Shown: positions 33,419 through 42,303 of the stretch, in pieces
Layout of the letters: each line of letters opens with the position of its first letter
Numbering within the stretch: the stretch's first letter is position 1
Source of the DNA: Cupriavidus sp. BIS7
GTDB taxonomy: Bacteria > Pseudomonadota > Gammaproteobacteria > Burkholderiales > Burkholderiaceae
DNA: 64,000 nucleotides
Assembly: GCF_000292345.1 (NCBI RefSeq)
Contig: NZ_ALOU01000040.1
Span: 1 to 64,000 of the forward strand
Direction: 5' to 3'
Translations under genes and position numbers: made by a program
The notes under the pieces: generated by a model
Database searches by the model: none
The model's input: only the letters and a program-made list of their open reading frames with translations
What the model was told of the DNA's origin: nothing

Positions 33419-35290
33419 ATGAGGCGGATCGCATTCGAAGGCTGCACGGGATGGCTGCATGGCGAGGCCGGCCAGACCGGTGTCGTGCTGTGCGCACCAC
33501 CTGGCCATGAGGGGATGTGGTCGCATCGTGCCTTGCGTCACCTTGCCGACGATCTCGCCGCGGCCGGCATGCCTGCCTTGCGTTTCGACTACCACGGTAC
33601 CGGGGACGCCGCTGGCACAGGTGACGAGCCAGAGCGTCTCGCATGTTGGGTAGGCAATATCATCGCGGCCACCGAGCAGTTGCGTATGCGCACCGGGGTT
33701 CGGCAGGTGGTGTTGTGCGGCATGCGTCTGGGTGCCAGCCTTGCTGCGCTGGCGGCTGGGGCACTGGCGCAACGCGGCGAGGCGGCAGCGGCGCTGGTAC
33801 TGCTGGCCCCGGTTGTCAGCGGCCGGGCCTTCCTGCGCGAAATGCGCGCCCTGCACCTCAACTGGATCAACAGCGTGGCGCCTGACCTTGCGCGATACGC
33901 TGCGCCGGAAGGCGGGCTGGATGTCCTCTCCTATCGCCTGAGCGCGGACCTCGTACATGCCGTGCAGGCGTTTCGGCTGGACCGTCAGCAGGACTGTCCG
34001 TCATCACGCGTACTCATTCTCGATCCCTGGCTCGGCCCCGCGTCGGCTGTGCCGCCGCTGGTGGCACACTACCAGGCGATGGGTGCGCACGTCGAAACCG
34101 GAGCCTTTCCCGAATATCCGGGGTTGATGCAGTCCACCGAGTACTCAGCGGTCCCGGAGCAGGCATGGCAGCAGGTGACCGCCTGGCTGGCATCGTTGCC
34201 GCCGTGCGCCCAGGCGTCGGTGGCGCCGGCGCATGACCCCGGCGAGTGCACCGAGTTCGCGACGGACGGCGCGCTCGAGCAATCTGTCTGGCTTGAGGGC
34301 GCCAGCCAATTCGGGGTGCTGAGCCTGCCGGGCAAGGGCAGTCCCGCCAAGGTCGCGGTGATCTTCCCGAACACTGGAGGCAACCATCATGTCGGCGATG
34401 GCCGCCTGTTCGTCACGCTCGCGCGGCGGCTGGCGCGCAACGGGGTTGCCTCCTTGCGGCTCGACCTCGCCGCGTTGGGCGACAGTCCGCAGGCATGGCG
34501 CCGCATGAGCATTCCTGACATCTATGCCCCGGCGCCGCGTGCGCAGCTTGCCAAGGCCGTGGACTGGATGCATGCGCGTGGCTTCGAGCATATCGTGCTG
34601 GCCGGCGTCTGCTCGGGCGCCTTCCTGAGCCTCCATGCAGCACTGGCCAATGACAGGGTGTGCGGGCTCGTGCTGGCAAACCTGGTGAAGTACACATGGG
34701 GCGAGGCGGACGTGGCCAGCCTGGGCGAGGCTGACCAGCCGCTGGTACTGCTTTGGCATGCCGCGCGCAAGCCTGGCAACTGGATGCGCCTGCTGCGTGG
34801 CGACATTCACCTTGGGCGGCTGCTCAAGGGCGTTGCGCGGCGGGTGAGGACCCTCGCGGCATATGGCCTTGGCCGCTGGCGTCCCGCCCCGCGCGGCGTT
34901 GCAACGGTCGATGGCGCGGAGGTTGATGCGGCGCATTCCGCGCGGGCCTTCGCCTGGGCCGCCATGCGCAGGCTCGATACGCGCGGCGTGCGCACGCAGT
35001 TCCTGTATGGCGCCACCGACATCGGTCTGGAAGAAACCGCGCAATGCCTCGGCCGCAACCTCGAAGCGCTGCAAGGTCTGTCGCACATCTCGTTGCAGCG
35101 TCTCGACTGCCTGGATCATGCGCTGTTCCTGCACGAGAGTCGCGAACGCTTTAGCGAGCACGTGATGCGCCATGTCGAGGCGCAGCTGGCGCGAGTCGCT
35201 ACACAGGCGAATCCCGTGGTGGCTTCGGCGGCGGCTTCAGCGGCGACTTCAGCGGCGGTCGCGCGCGACATCAGCGAAGCGCTTCGATAG
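33419..35290 (+). CDS. tandem alpha/beta-hydrolase protein, exosortase-associated type
   Basis: A 623-residue protein made of two alpha/beta-hydrolase domains (residues about 1-265 and 290-600). The first resembles exosortase-A-associated hydrolase 2 (RFDYHGTGDAAG; elbow GMRLGAS), the second hydrolase 1-like (LRLDLAALGDSP; elbow GVCSGAFLS). The nucleophile-elbow serine is absent in the first (Arg) and is Cys in the second. These proteins recur in polysaccharide clusters, but their reaction is not known; acyl transfer on sugars is possible. No exosortase is visible in the window. The last 40 residues are Ala-rich. GAAGGAG precedes the start. Confidence 0.8.
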   Translation: MRRIAFEGCTGWLHGEAGQTGVVLCAPPGHEGMWSHRALRHLADDLAAAGMPALRFDYHGTGDAAGTGDEPERLACWVGNIIAATEQLRMRTGVRQVVLCGMRLGASLAALAAGALAQRGEAAAALVLLAPVVSGRAFLREMRALHLNWINSVAPDLARYAAPEGGLDVLSYRLSADLVHAVQAFRLDRQQDCPSSRVLILDPWLGPASAVPPLVAHYQAMGAHVETGAFPEYPGLMQSTEYSAVPEQAWQQVTAWLASLPPCAQASVAPAHDPGECTEFATDGALEQSVWLEGASQFGVLSLPGKGSPAKVAVIFPNTGGNHHVGDGRLFVTLARRLARNGVASLRLDLAALGDSPQAWRRMSIPDIYAPAPRAQLAKAVDWMHARGFEHIVLAGVCSGAFLSLHAALANDRVCGLVLANLVKYTWGEADVASLGEADQPLVLLWHAARKPGNWMRLLRGDIHLGRLLKGVARRVRTLAAYGLGRWRPAPRGVATVDGAEVDAAHSARAFAWAAMRRLDTRGVRTQFLYGATDIGLEETAQCLGRNLEALQGLSHISLQRLDCLDHALFLHESRERFSEHVMRHVEAQLARVATQANPVVASAAASAATSAAVARDISEALR

Positions 35291-35443
35291 CCGCTGCTCC
35301 CGGCACAGCTTGCTGCCGTGGCAATGGTCGATGGTGGTCAAGCGAACTGAGCAGGGCGATCGCGAGTGGCACACTCGCCTTACTTTCCGGCGCGGGCTTG
35401 CGCATGCCGGCAGCCTTGCCGTTACCTTACCCGGTTCCGCCCC

Positions 35444-36610
35444 ATGAAGCTGCTACACGTCATCCCATCGATCAATCCAGTCCAAGGGGGCCCCAGCGAG
35501 GGCATCAGGCAATTGAACGGACCGCTCGCGGCGCTGGGCGTCGAAGCGGAAGTCTGCTGCTGCGACCTGCCCGATGCGCCCTATGTTCGCAGCGCTGGCT
35601 TCCGTGTCTTCGCCTTCGGACCTTCGTGGTTGCGCTACGGCCTCAACCTGCGCCTCGCAGGGTGGCTGCGCCGCCATTGCGAAGACTACGACGCCATCAT
35701 CGTGGAGGGCATCTGGCAGTTCCACAGCATCGCGACCTGGCTCGCCCTGCGCGGCAAGCGCGTGCCCTATTTCGTCTACACGCACGGCATGCTCGATCCC
35801 TGGTTCAAGCGGCGCTATCCATTGAAGCACCTGAAGAAGATGGCGTACTGGCTCTTTGGGGACTATTGGGTACTGCGCCACGCACGCGCCGTGCTATTCA
35901 CGTCGACAGAGGAGAAGCTGCTTGCACGGCAATCGTTCCGTTTCTATCGCTGCCGCGAAGCAGTGTCTTCATACGGCACCGCTACACCGCCGGGTGATCG
36001 CGAACGCCTCTCCGGATTGTTCCTGGACCAGTTTCCGGAATTGCGCGGGCGGCGCCTGCTGCTGTTTATCGGACGTGTCCACGAGAAGAAGGGATGCGAC
36101 ATTCTGCTGCGCGCCTTCGCCGCTTCCTGCGCAGCTGACAGCGCGCTGCATCTGGTGATCGCCGGGCCGTGCGAGCCAACCATGCGGGAGCAGCTTGACG
36201 GTATCGCGGCGGCCGCTGGCATTCGTGACAGAGTGACCTGGACGGGGATGCTGAGCGGTGATCTCAAATGGGGCAGCTTCCACGCGGCCGAGGCGTTTTG
36301 CCTGGCGTCGCATCAGGAGAACTTCGGCGTCGCGGTAGCCGAGGCGCTGGGATGCGGGGTGCCGGTGCTGATCTCCGACAAGGTCAACATCTGGCGGGAA
36401 ATCGTGGAGGACGGCGCCGGAATGGCAGGCGACGACACGGTGGAGGCGATGACCGGCGTCCTGACCCGCTGGCTGGCGCTTGACGCATCCGCACGGGAAC
36501 GCATGCGAGCGGCCGCCATGGACTGTTTCCTGCGGCGTTTCCAAAGTCAAATGGTTGCGGAGCAACTGACAGCCCTGATACGCGCCGAGATCGGAAGCCA
36601 ACGCCGGTGA
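35444..36610 (+). CDS. glycosyltransferase, GT4 family
   Basis: A 388-residue GT-B fold retaining transferase. The N-terminus MKLLHVIPSINPVQGGPSEG and the C-terminal nucleotide-binding domain (LLFIGRVHEKKGCDILLRAF, then SHQENFGVAVAEALGCGVP with the E-x7-E motif) are typical of GT4. It transfers a sugar, often mannose or glucose, from a nucleotide donor to the growing lipid-linked repeat. The start at 35444 is set by homology; 26 upstream codons are spurious. It is the last gene of the manC operon and ends at a hairpin shared with the convergent GT-C gene. Confidence 0.9.
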   Translation: MKLLHVIPSINPVQGGPSEGIRQLNGPLAALGVEAEVCCCDLPDAPYVRSAGFRVFAFGPSWLRYGLNLRLAGWLRRHCEDYDAIIVEGIWQFHSIATWLALRGKRVPYFVYTHGMLDPWFKRRYPLKHLKKMAYWLFGDYWVLRHARAVLFTSTEEKLLARQSFRFYRCREAVSSYGTATPPGDRERLSGLFLDQFPELRGRRLLLFIGRVHEKKGCDILLRAFAASCAADSALHLVIAGPCEPTMREQLDGIAAAAGIRDRVTWTGMLSGDLKWGSFHAAEAFCLASHQENFGVAVAEALGCGVPVLISDKVNIWREIVEDGAGMAGDDTVEAMTGVLTRWLALDASARERMRAAAMDCFLRRFQSQMVAEQLTALIRAEIGSQRR

Positions 36611-36628
36611 GCTGGAGCTGCCGGCGTT
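36600..36628. terminator. hairpin between convergent glycosyltransferase genes
   Basis: AACGCCGG and CCGGCGTT are perfect 8-bp arms spanning the stop codon of the plus-strand gene, just before the end of the minus-strand gene. There is no long T run; probably a weak bidirectional terminator. Confidence 0.5.
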
Positions 36629-36640
36629 GCGTCCGCGTCG

Positions 36641-38128
36641 TTAGTGCCCGGGACGTTCGGCGAAATCGACCCGGTACAGGCGCCAGTGATCCTTGTTGGG
36701 AGTGAACTGGGTCATGTTGTTCCTGACCACGAGTGTCTCCAGCAGCGGCGTAAAGCGAAGATTCCTGCCTTCGATTGGCTTGTCGTCACCGAATGTCTCA
36801 ACATAGTAGTGGATCGAGAATCGTGTGAGAAACGCCTCGAGCGAAGCAAGGTTGTCTCCTGGCCGGGTTCCCGTCGCTCTGTAGAACTCCATGGCCTGGC
36901 CGGATACCAGGCCAACGGTATCGGCAATCGGCAGCGCGGAGTAGTAGCCGAACGCTCCCACCTCGGATAGGGCCACTGTCTTTGGACCGCCTTCCGCGTG
37001 CACGACGATTTCGCGTGCGCGTTGCGCGAAGTCGCCAATGGCGACGCCCTCGTCTGTTGCCTTCACGGGCAGGAAGAAGCAGAACAGAGCGATGGAAATG
37101 GCGAGTTGGGCATAGGCTGCCGCCCGGACAAGCGGGGACAGCCTGGAGCGGCCCGCCAGGACCAGGCAGGCCGCAAGCAGCAAGGGGAAGCCGATACTGG
37201 TCTCGTAGCGCGTGGAGACCAGGATGTTCTTGTAGGCAAGGTAGCCGCTCAGCGCCATCGTGCACACGGCGCTGGCCCAGAACAACCGCACGGCGCGGTC
37301 CGGCACCTTGCGCTCAACGTAGGCACAGAGCATGAGCAAGGCGCCCGACACAAAAAGGATCTTGCTTATGGCGATGGCGCTGTACCACTTGTTCGGCATG
37401 GCCAGAAAGATGCCCTTGGCCTCGGCAGTCTGGGGGATGATGTGAAAGTCGACGGCAAATGCCACGGCCGTGAACAGAACCAGTCCTGCCAGTCCAGGCC
37501 GCAGCAGGCCCCGCATGTTGGCGCGCCAGTCCTTGCCTTCGGCCAGTACCAGAAGCACGACGGCGATGGAGAGCAGAGCCAGTTCCGGACGGACGAAGAT
37601 CGACAAGGGGGCGAGCAGCGCCACGCAGTTGCGTATTGTTTCTGTCCGCGACAGATAGCAGGCGAACAGGAGTGCGACGAACAGCATCGTCAGCGGGTTC
37701 TCCATACCGCTTGAAGACCAGCGCAGCGTCAGCGGGTTCAGTAGCAGCACTGCAACGAGCAGGCCGGGAATCCGCCTGATCCTCAGTATTACGACGAAAG
37801 CGCAGGCAAAAACCAGCGCACCGATGATCTTCCACCCGATTACCGTCAGGCCGAGCAGCTTGCAGAGCCCACCAGCCAGTAGCAGCCAGGCGGGAGACGT
37901 GACGCCAGTCGACAACGTACCGTTGTAGCTATAGCCGTCACCGCTTAACAGCGACTTGGCGTAGTTCATGTAGATATAGGTGTCGTCACCCGTGCTCCAG
38001 CCGCTGCCTGCCAGGGAGACGGCTACCGCAAGTACGAATGCGGGGACTATCCAGGCCAGGCGTGTGAAGACAGGGGTGCCTAGCTGCAGCGTTGGGGGAA
38101 GCTGGCTGGCCCTATTCTCGTCTGGCAT
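36641..38128 (-). CDS. GT-C membrane glycosyltransferase, AftB-like
   Basis: A 495-residue inner-membrane protein with about ten hydrophobic segments and a soluble C-terminal part. The first periplasmic loop contains WSTGDDTYIYMNYAKSLLSG, the Asp-Asp motif followed by a YAxxLxxGxGYxYNG pattern, as in GT-C enzymes using polyprenyl-phosphate sugars and notably mycobacterial AftB-type arabinosyltransferases. It closes an operon that makes polyprenyl-phosphoryl-arabinose, so it most likely transfers D-arabinofuranose to a surface glycan or protein outside the cytoplasm. Start at 38128 with AGGGAG upstream. Confidence 0.78.
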   Translation of the reverse strand: MPDENRASQLPPTLQLGTPVFTRLAWIVPAFVLAVAVSLAGSGWSTGDDTYIYMNYAKSLLSGDGYSYNGTLSTGVTSPAWLLLAGGLCKLLGLTVIGWKIIGALVFACAFVVILRIRRIPGLLVAVLLLNPLTLRWSSSGMENPLTMLFVALLFACYLSRTETIRNCVALLAPLSIFVRPELALLSIAVVLLVLAEGKDWRANMRGLLRPGLAGLVLFTAVAFAVDFHIIPQTAEAKGIFLAMPNKWYSAIAISKILFVSGALLMLCAYVERKVPDRAVRLFWASAVCTMALSGYLAYKNILVSTRYETSIGFPLLLAACLVLAGRSRLSPLVRAAAYAQLAISIALFCFFLPVKATDEGVAIGDFAQRAREIVVHAEGGPKTVALSEVGAFGYYSALPIADTVGLVSGQAMEFYRATGTRPGDNLASLEAFLTRFSIHYYVETFGDDKPIEGRNLRFTPLLETLVVRNNMTQFTPNKDHWRLYRVDFAERPGH

Positions 38129-38180
38129 GTCTATCTCCCTGGAGACTTGCGGTTCGTGGTCGCGGAGCCGTGCACACGGT

Positions 38181-38918
38181 TCACAGTGCGAGCCGGCGGA
38201 AGACAACGTCAGGCAGCGCGCGGATGGCCCACATGATGGGGCGCCAGAAGCCCGGCACGTATGCCACGGCCGTGCCACGCTGAATGGCGGCCACGATGTG
38301 CGCGGCCGCATCGTCCGCGCTGATCCACAAGGCGTTCTTGCGGAACGAGCCGGTCATCGGCGTGTCGACAAAGCCGGGTTTGATGGTGACCACGGCCACA
38401 CCTGATTTCGACAGGCGCTGGCGCAGTCCGGACATGAAAGTGGTAACCATGGCCTTGGCGCTACCGTAGACGTAATTGCTCTGCCGTCCGCGTTCGCCTG
38501 CCACCGAGGATATGACCGCGATCGTGCCGACGCGCCGAGCCTCGAAGTAGTTGGCGAAGAGCGTCAGTAATGCAATGACGGACAGAGCGTTGGTGCGTAA
38601 CTCGGCCAGCGTAAGTTCGACTGACTGTGCACAGGCCGCCTGGTCGGAAAGGGTGCCGTGGCAGATCAGCACGGTATCGATCGTGTCCAGTGCATCTTCC
38701 GCCTGACGCAGCATCGCCGCGTGTGAAGAAAAGTCATTCGCGTCCATGGTCAGCGTCTGGACTTGTGCCGCCCCGCGTGCGCGCAGGTCCTGCGCCATCA
38801 CCTGCAGGCGCGCCGCGCCGCGTCCCACCAGGAAGAGCGAGTCGCCACGCTGGGCAAAGCGCCGCGCGGCGGCTTGCGCGATGGCCGATGTCGCACCAAT
38901 GATCACTATCGTCGTCAT
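38181..38918 (-). CDS. DprE2-like short-chain reductase
   Basis: A 245-residue SDR enzyme with the nucleotide loop IIGATSAIAQAAARRFA, the catalytic Ser region (VISSVAGERGRQSNYVYGSAK, giving YxxxK) and the downstream PGFVDTPMTG. It matches the NADH-dependent 2-keto-reductase that, with DprE1, epimerises polyprenyl-phosphoryl-ribose to arabinose. The start at 38918 has GGAGATGG upstream. It lies 25 bases after the DprE1-like gene. Confidence 0.88.
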   Translation of the reverse strand: MTTIVIIGATSAIAQAAARRFAQRGDSLFLVGRGAARLQVMAQDLRARGAAQVQTLTMDANDFSSHAAMLRQAEDALDTIDTVLICHGTLSDQAACAQSVELTLAELRTNALSVIALLTLFANYFEARRVGTIAVISSVAGERGRQSNYVYGSAKAMVTTFMSGLRQRLSKSGVAVVTIKPGFVDTPMTGSFRKNALWISADDAAAHIVAAIQRGTAVAYVPGFWRPIMWAIRALPDVVFRRLAL

Positions 38919-38943
38919 GTCCATCTCCATGGGTGCGGACCGC

Positions 38944-40278
38944 CTAGCGTACGGCTGGGCCATTGGTGACCCGCCGCCAGAACTCCGACGAGAACGCCGG
39001 GTCGACAAAAGGAACCAACCTTTGCCATTGCGGGTAGCCGGCGCGGAAGCATTCGCCGCTCATGCGCCCGTCCTTGGCAGGATAGAGCCGGCCACCCGCC
39101 TGCTCGATCAGCGCATCCAGCCTGCCGAAGAGCGCGTGCAGGGCCGGGCCAGTGTTCGGAAAGTCGAGAGCCAGTGTGTAGCCTTCGCGTGGGAACGACA
39201 GCAGCCCCGGCGATGGCAGGCCGCCGAACCGCTTGAGCACGCCAAGGAAGGATGCCGCGGCCGAGCGTCCAATCTCGGTCAGCAGAGCCTGCAGCACGGC
39301 ATGCGCATCTTCGGGCGGTATAACGCACTGGTATTGGTAGAAGCCACGCGGGCCGTACATCCGGTGCCATTCCAGCAGGTCGTCTAGCGGGTAGAAGAAC
39401 GTCTCGCAGTGTTCGAGCTGGTCGGTCGGCCTGGAGCCGGCCGCGTGATAGTGGAGTGTGTTGAATGCACTGACTGTCAGGCGGTTGACCAGCGACAATG
39501 GCGGCGTGAATGGCATCCGGCGGGTTTTTGAGCGTGACGCGGGCGCTTGCGGTGCGCTTTCCGCAGGCGCGTGATTGGCGCGCGTGAAGAGGCCACGGCC
39601 GACGCGCCGCGCACCGCCCGAGCAATCGATCCAGGCCACCGTATATTCATGCGTGTCGGCGGACTCGCGGCAGAGGCGGAAGAACGTATCCAGATCCGCG
39701 AACTGCTCGGTCCGATGCTGCACCCAGGGCGAAGCGACGGGGCGCAGCTGGATCTCGGCCCACAGAATCATTCCAGTCAGGCCCAGGCCGCCAATCGTGG
39801 CCGAGAACCAGTCCGCATTGTGTTGCGCGGAACAGCGCAGCAGGGTGCCGTCCGAGCGACGCAGCATGAACGCGCGGACGTGACGGCCGAAGCTTCCGTG
39901 GGTCAGGTGGTTCTTGCCGTGTACGTCATTCGCAATTGCCCCGCCAAGCGTAACGAAGCGGGTGCCGGGTGTGACCGGGAGGAACCATCCCTGTGGCAGG
40001 GCAAGGCGCAGAATGTCGGCCAGCAACACGCCGGCTTCGCAGCGCAGCACGCCGCTGGCGCTGTCGAAGGCGATGAAGTGATCGAGGTAGCGGGTGGACA
40101 GCAGTGCGCCGCCGTGGTTCAGGCAACTGTCACCGTAGCTGCGACCGTTACCGAACGGCAGGAAGCTTGTGCACCCGGCGGGTAACGGCGGCACGGGCGT
40201 GAAGCGATTCCGTAGCGCCACGACTTCGCTGTCGCTGCGTTGCACGTGACCCCAGGAGTGGATGGATTGCCGCGCCAT
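38944..40278 (-). CDS. DprE1-like FAD-dependent oxidase
   Basis: A 444-residue flavoenzyme of the vanillyl-alcohol-oxidase family. The FAD-binding part shows FLPFGNGRSYGDSCLN, the segment FVTLGGAIANDVHGKNH and a C-terminal ALDFPNTGPAL. This is the pattern of decaprenylphosphoryl-ribose 2-oxidase: it oxidises the 2-OH of polyprenyl-phosphoryl-ribose to the keto intermediate, which DprE2 then reduces. It starts eight bases after the UbiA-like gene. Confidence 0.9.
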   Translation of the reverse strand: MARQSIHSWGHVQRSDSEVVALRNRFTPVPPLPAGCTSFLPFGNGRSYGDSCLNHGGALLSTRYLDHFIAFDSASGVLRCEAGVLLADILRLALPQGWFLPVTPGTRFVTLGGAIANDVHGKNHLTHGSFGRHVRAFMLRRSDGTLLRCSAQHNADWFSATIGGLGLTGMILWAEIQLRPVASPWVQHRTEQFADLDTFFRLCRESADTHEYTVAWIDCSGGARRVGRGLFTRANHAPAESAPQAPASRSKTRRMPFTPPLSLVNRLTVSAFNTLHYHAAGSRPTDQLEHCETFFYPLDDLLEWHRMYGPRGFYQYQCVIPPEDAHAVLQALLTEIGRSAAASFLGVLKRFGGLPSPGLLSFPREGYTLALDFPNTGPALHALFGRLDALIEQAGGRLYPAKDGRMSGECFRAGYPQWQRLVPFVDPAFSSEFWRRVTNGPAVR

Positions 40279-40286
40279 GGTGCTTG

Positions 40287-41711
40287 CTAGGCCGCCGTGA
40301 AAATCACAAGCGCGGCCAGTGCGCCGAGCACAAGGCTGACGCGGTCGCGCAAGGCGAACATGACCGGGTCATCATGCATTTGCCCGCGGTGCGAAAGCAC
40401 CCATACACGGCTCACCCAGTACAGAAGCAGCGGGCACAATGCCCACAGCAATTCGGGACGGCGATATAGATTCTCGACGGCCGGATTGTTGATGTACAGC
40501 GCAAGCACCAGCACGCACATGTATCCAGCGCCGGTACCGAGACTCTCCAGCAGGCCGAGATCGTCCAGGCGGTAGCCGCGCCCGGCGGCTTCCAGTTTGC
40601 CATCGTGTTGCATGACCTTCAGCTCGGCGAAGCGCTTGACGAGCGCCAGGCTGAGGAAGAGGAACAGGGAGAACAGTAGCAGCCACAACGACAGCGGCAC
40701 CGCCACGGCCATCGCCCCCGCCACGATGCGGATCGTGTACAGCCCCGCGAGGCAGATGACATCGATGATGACGATTTTCTTGATGCCCAGCGTGTACGCC
40801 AGGGTCAGAAGATAGTAGGTCGCCAGCGCCAGCCTGAACGGTCCAGGCAGCAGCATGGACAGGCCGGCACTGGTGAGCAGCAGCAGCGGTATCAGCACGA
40901 AGCCGGTGCTCAGGGGCAGTACTCCGCTTGCGAACGGACGGGTCGACTTGCGGGGATGCTGGCGGTCGGCTTCCACGTCGAGCATGTCGTTCAGTACATA
41001 GACGGACGATGCGCACAGACAGAACGCGACAAACGACAGCAGCGCGTTTGCCTGTGCCGAGAAATCAAGCACACGGTGCGCGGCAGCCAGCGGCACGAAA
41101 AGCAGCACGTTCTTGGCCCATTGATGAGGGCGCAACGCCGCCCATATCGCCCGCGCAGTGCTCCTGTGTGAGGTAAAGGTGCGGTAGACGTCGGTCACCT
41201 CGCGGGCCCGCTGTTCAAGACCAATGTCTGCGTTGACTACCACGCCGCCCCGACTGACGGACCAGACGTGCAGGTCGACCCGGTCGTTGCCGCAGTAGTC
41301 GAAGGCACGCGAACCGAACTTCGCCACAAGCATGTCAGCCTTCTGCCTGCCAGACAGATTCTGGGTATCGCTGCTCGCCAGCACGCCGTCGAACAGTTGC
41401 AGATGGGAAGCGACGGCTTCCGCGAGGCGATGATTCGAAGCCGTGCACAGCCAGATATGGCGACCGTCACGCTTCTCGTCATTCAACCATTGCAGCAGTT
41501 CCTGATGAAACGGCAAGGCCGCATGATTAAGCAGCACGCGGCTTGCGATCTGCGCCTTGAGGTAGGCCTTGCCGTGCAGCAGCCACCATGGCAGCGCGAA
41601 CAGGTAGAGCGGATTCTTGCGTAGCAGCGCGACGCAAGTCTCGAGCAGGAGGTCGCCATGAATCAGTGTGCCGTCGAGATCAACGCAAAGGGGAACAGTA
41701 GGCTGATGCAT
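40287..41711 (-). CDS. HAD phosphatase - UbiA prenyltransferase fusion (DPPR synthase-like)
   Basis: A 474-residue fusion. Residues 1-190 are a HAD-type phosphatase (DLDGT at 11-15; LCTASNHRLAEAVA). Residues 200-474 are a UbiA-like integral membrane prenyltransferase with the first Asp-rich motif NDMLDVEADRQHP and RPHQWAKNVLLF, characteristic of decaprenyl-phosphate 5-phosphoribosyltransferase. The membrane part would couple PRPP to polyprenyl phosphate, and the HAD part would remove the 5-phosphate, a step done by a separate phosphatase in mycobacteria. CGGAG precedes the start within the end of the gtrA-like gene. Confidence 0.9.
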   Translation of the reverse strand: MHQPTVPLCVDLDGTLIHGDLLLETCVALLRKNPLYLFALPWWLLHGKAYLKAQIASRVLLNHAALPFHQELLQWLNDEKRDGRHIWLCTASNHRLAEAVASHLQLFDGVLASSDTQNLSGRQKADMLVAKFGSRAFDYCGNDRVDLHVWSVSRGGVVVNADIGLEQRAREVTDVYRTFTSHRSTARAIWAALRPHQWAKNVLLFVPLAAAHRVLDFSAQANALLSFVAFCLCASSVYVLNDMLDVEADRQHPRKSTRPFASGVLPLSTGFVLIPLLLLTSAGLSMLLPGPFRLALATYYLLTLAYTLGIKKIVIIDVICLAGLYTIRIVAGAMAVAVPLSLWLLLFSLFLFLSLALVKRFAELKVMQHDGKLEAAGRGYRLDDLGLLESLGTGAGYMCVLVLALYINNPAVENLYRRPELLWALCPLLLYWVSRVWVLSHRGQMHDDPVMFALRDRVSLVLGALAALVIFTAA

Positions 41712-41714
41712 GTA

Positions 41715-42278
41715 TCAACTCCGCTGATTGGCGATCTCTGTGGAAAGGCTGCTCGCGGCGCTACGAAACACGTAGCGTTTATCCAGTCGGTACTTCAGGT
41801 AATAGCCGAGGCCAAGGCCAATTACGCCGCCGAGATAGCGCATCTCCTTGCCGGTGAACACATAGGCGAACCCAAACTCGAAGGCCCAGAAGATCAGCGT
41901 CGTCACGAGCCCCATTGCCGTGTACTGCAGGAACACCCGCACGTCGTGAGAGGCACTGCGGGCGCGGAAGTCGAAGATGAAGCGCTTGTCGAGCACATAC
42001 TTCACCAGCAAGCCAACGGCCGTCCCAAACATCACGGAAAGGAGCCCAACCAGCGCGCCATCGTAGAGACGCACGAACAGGTCCTGAGCGCCAATGTTCG
42101 CGCCGATGGCAACTATCGCGAGCACGATGTAAAGGAAGGCGATGCGTGCGGCGCTGCCTTGCACACGTTCCCCAGGCGGATGCGCCACGTGCTGGGCGGG
42201 TGCCAGCCGGCCGCGGCGGCGGCAGCTGGAGTCCGCCGCGATCGTGCAGGTATCCTGCGTGTCCGGAACGTGGGGCAT
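41715..42278 (-). CDS. GtrA-family membrane protein
   Basis: A 187-residue protein with four membrane helices in residues about 45-170 (AFLYIVLAIVAIGANIG; LLSVMFGTAVGLLVKYVLD; YTAMGLVTTLIFWAFEF; YLGGVIGLGLGYYLKYRLD) and the repeated YxLDKRxxF pattern of GtrA proteins. GtrA proteins assist flipping or delivery of polyprenyl-phosphate sugars; in mycobacteria Rv3789 does so for the arabinose donor. Its position beside ubiA- and dprE-like genes supports the same role. The start at 42278 has GGAGACG upstream. Confidence 0.88.
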   Translation of the reverse strand: MPHVPDTQDTCTIAADSSCRRRGRLAPAQHVAHPPGERVQGSAARIAFLYIVLAIVAIGANIGAQDLFVRLYDGALVGLLSVMFGTAVGLLVKYVLDKRFIFDFRARSASHDVRVFLQYTAMGLVTTLIFWAFEFGFAYVFTGKEMRYLGGVIGLGLGYYLKYRLDKRYVFRSAASSLSTEIANQRS

Positions 42279-42303
42279 GTCGACGTCTCCAGGAACGCGG
42301 CGC

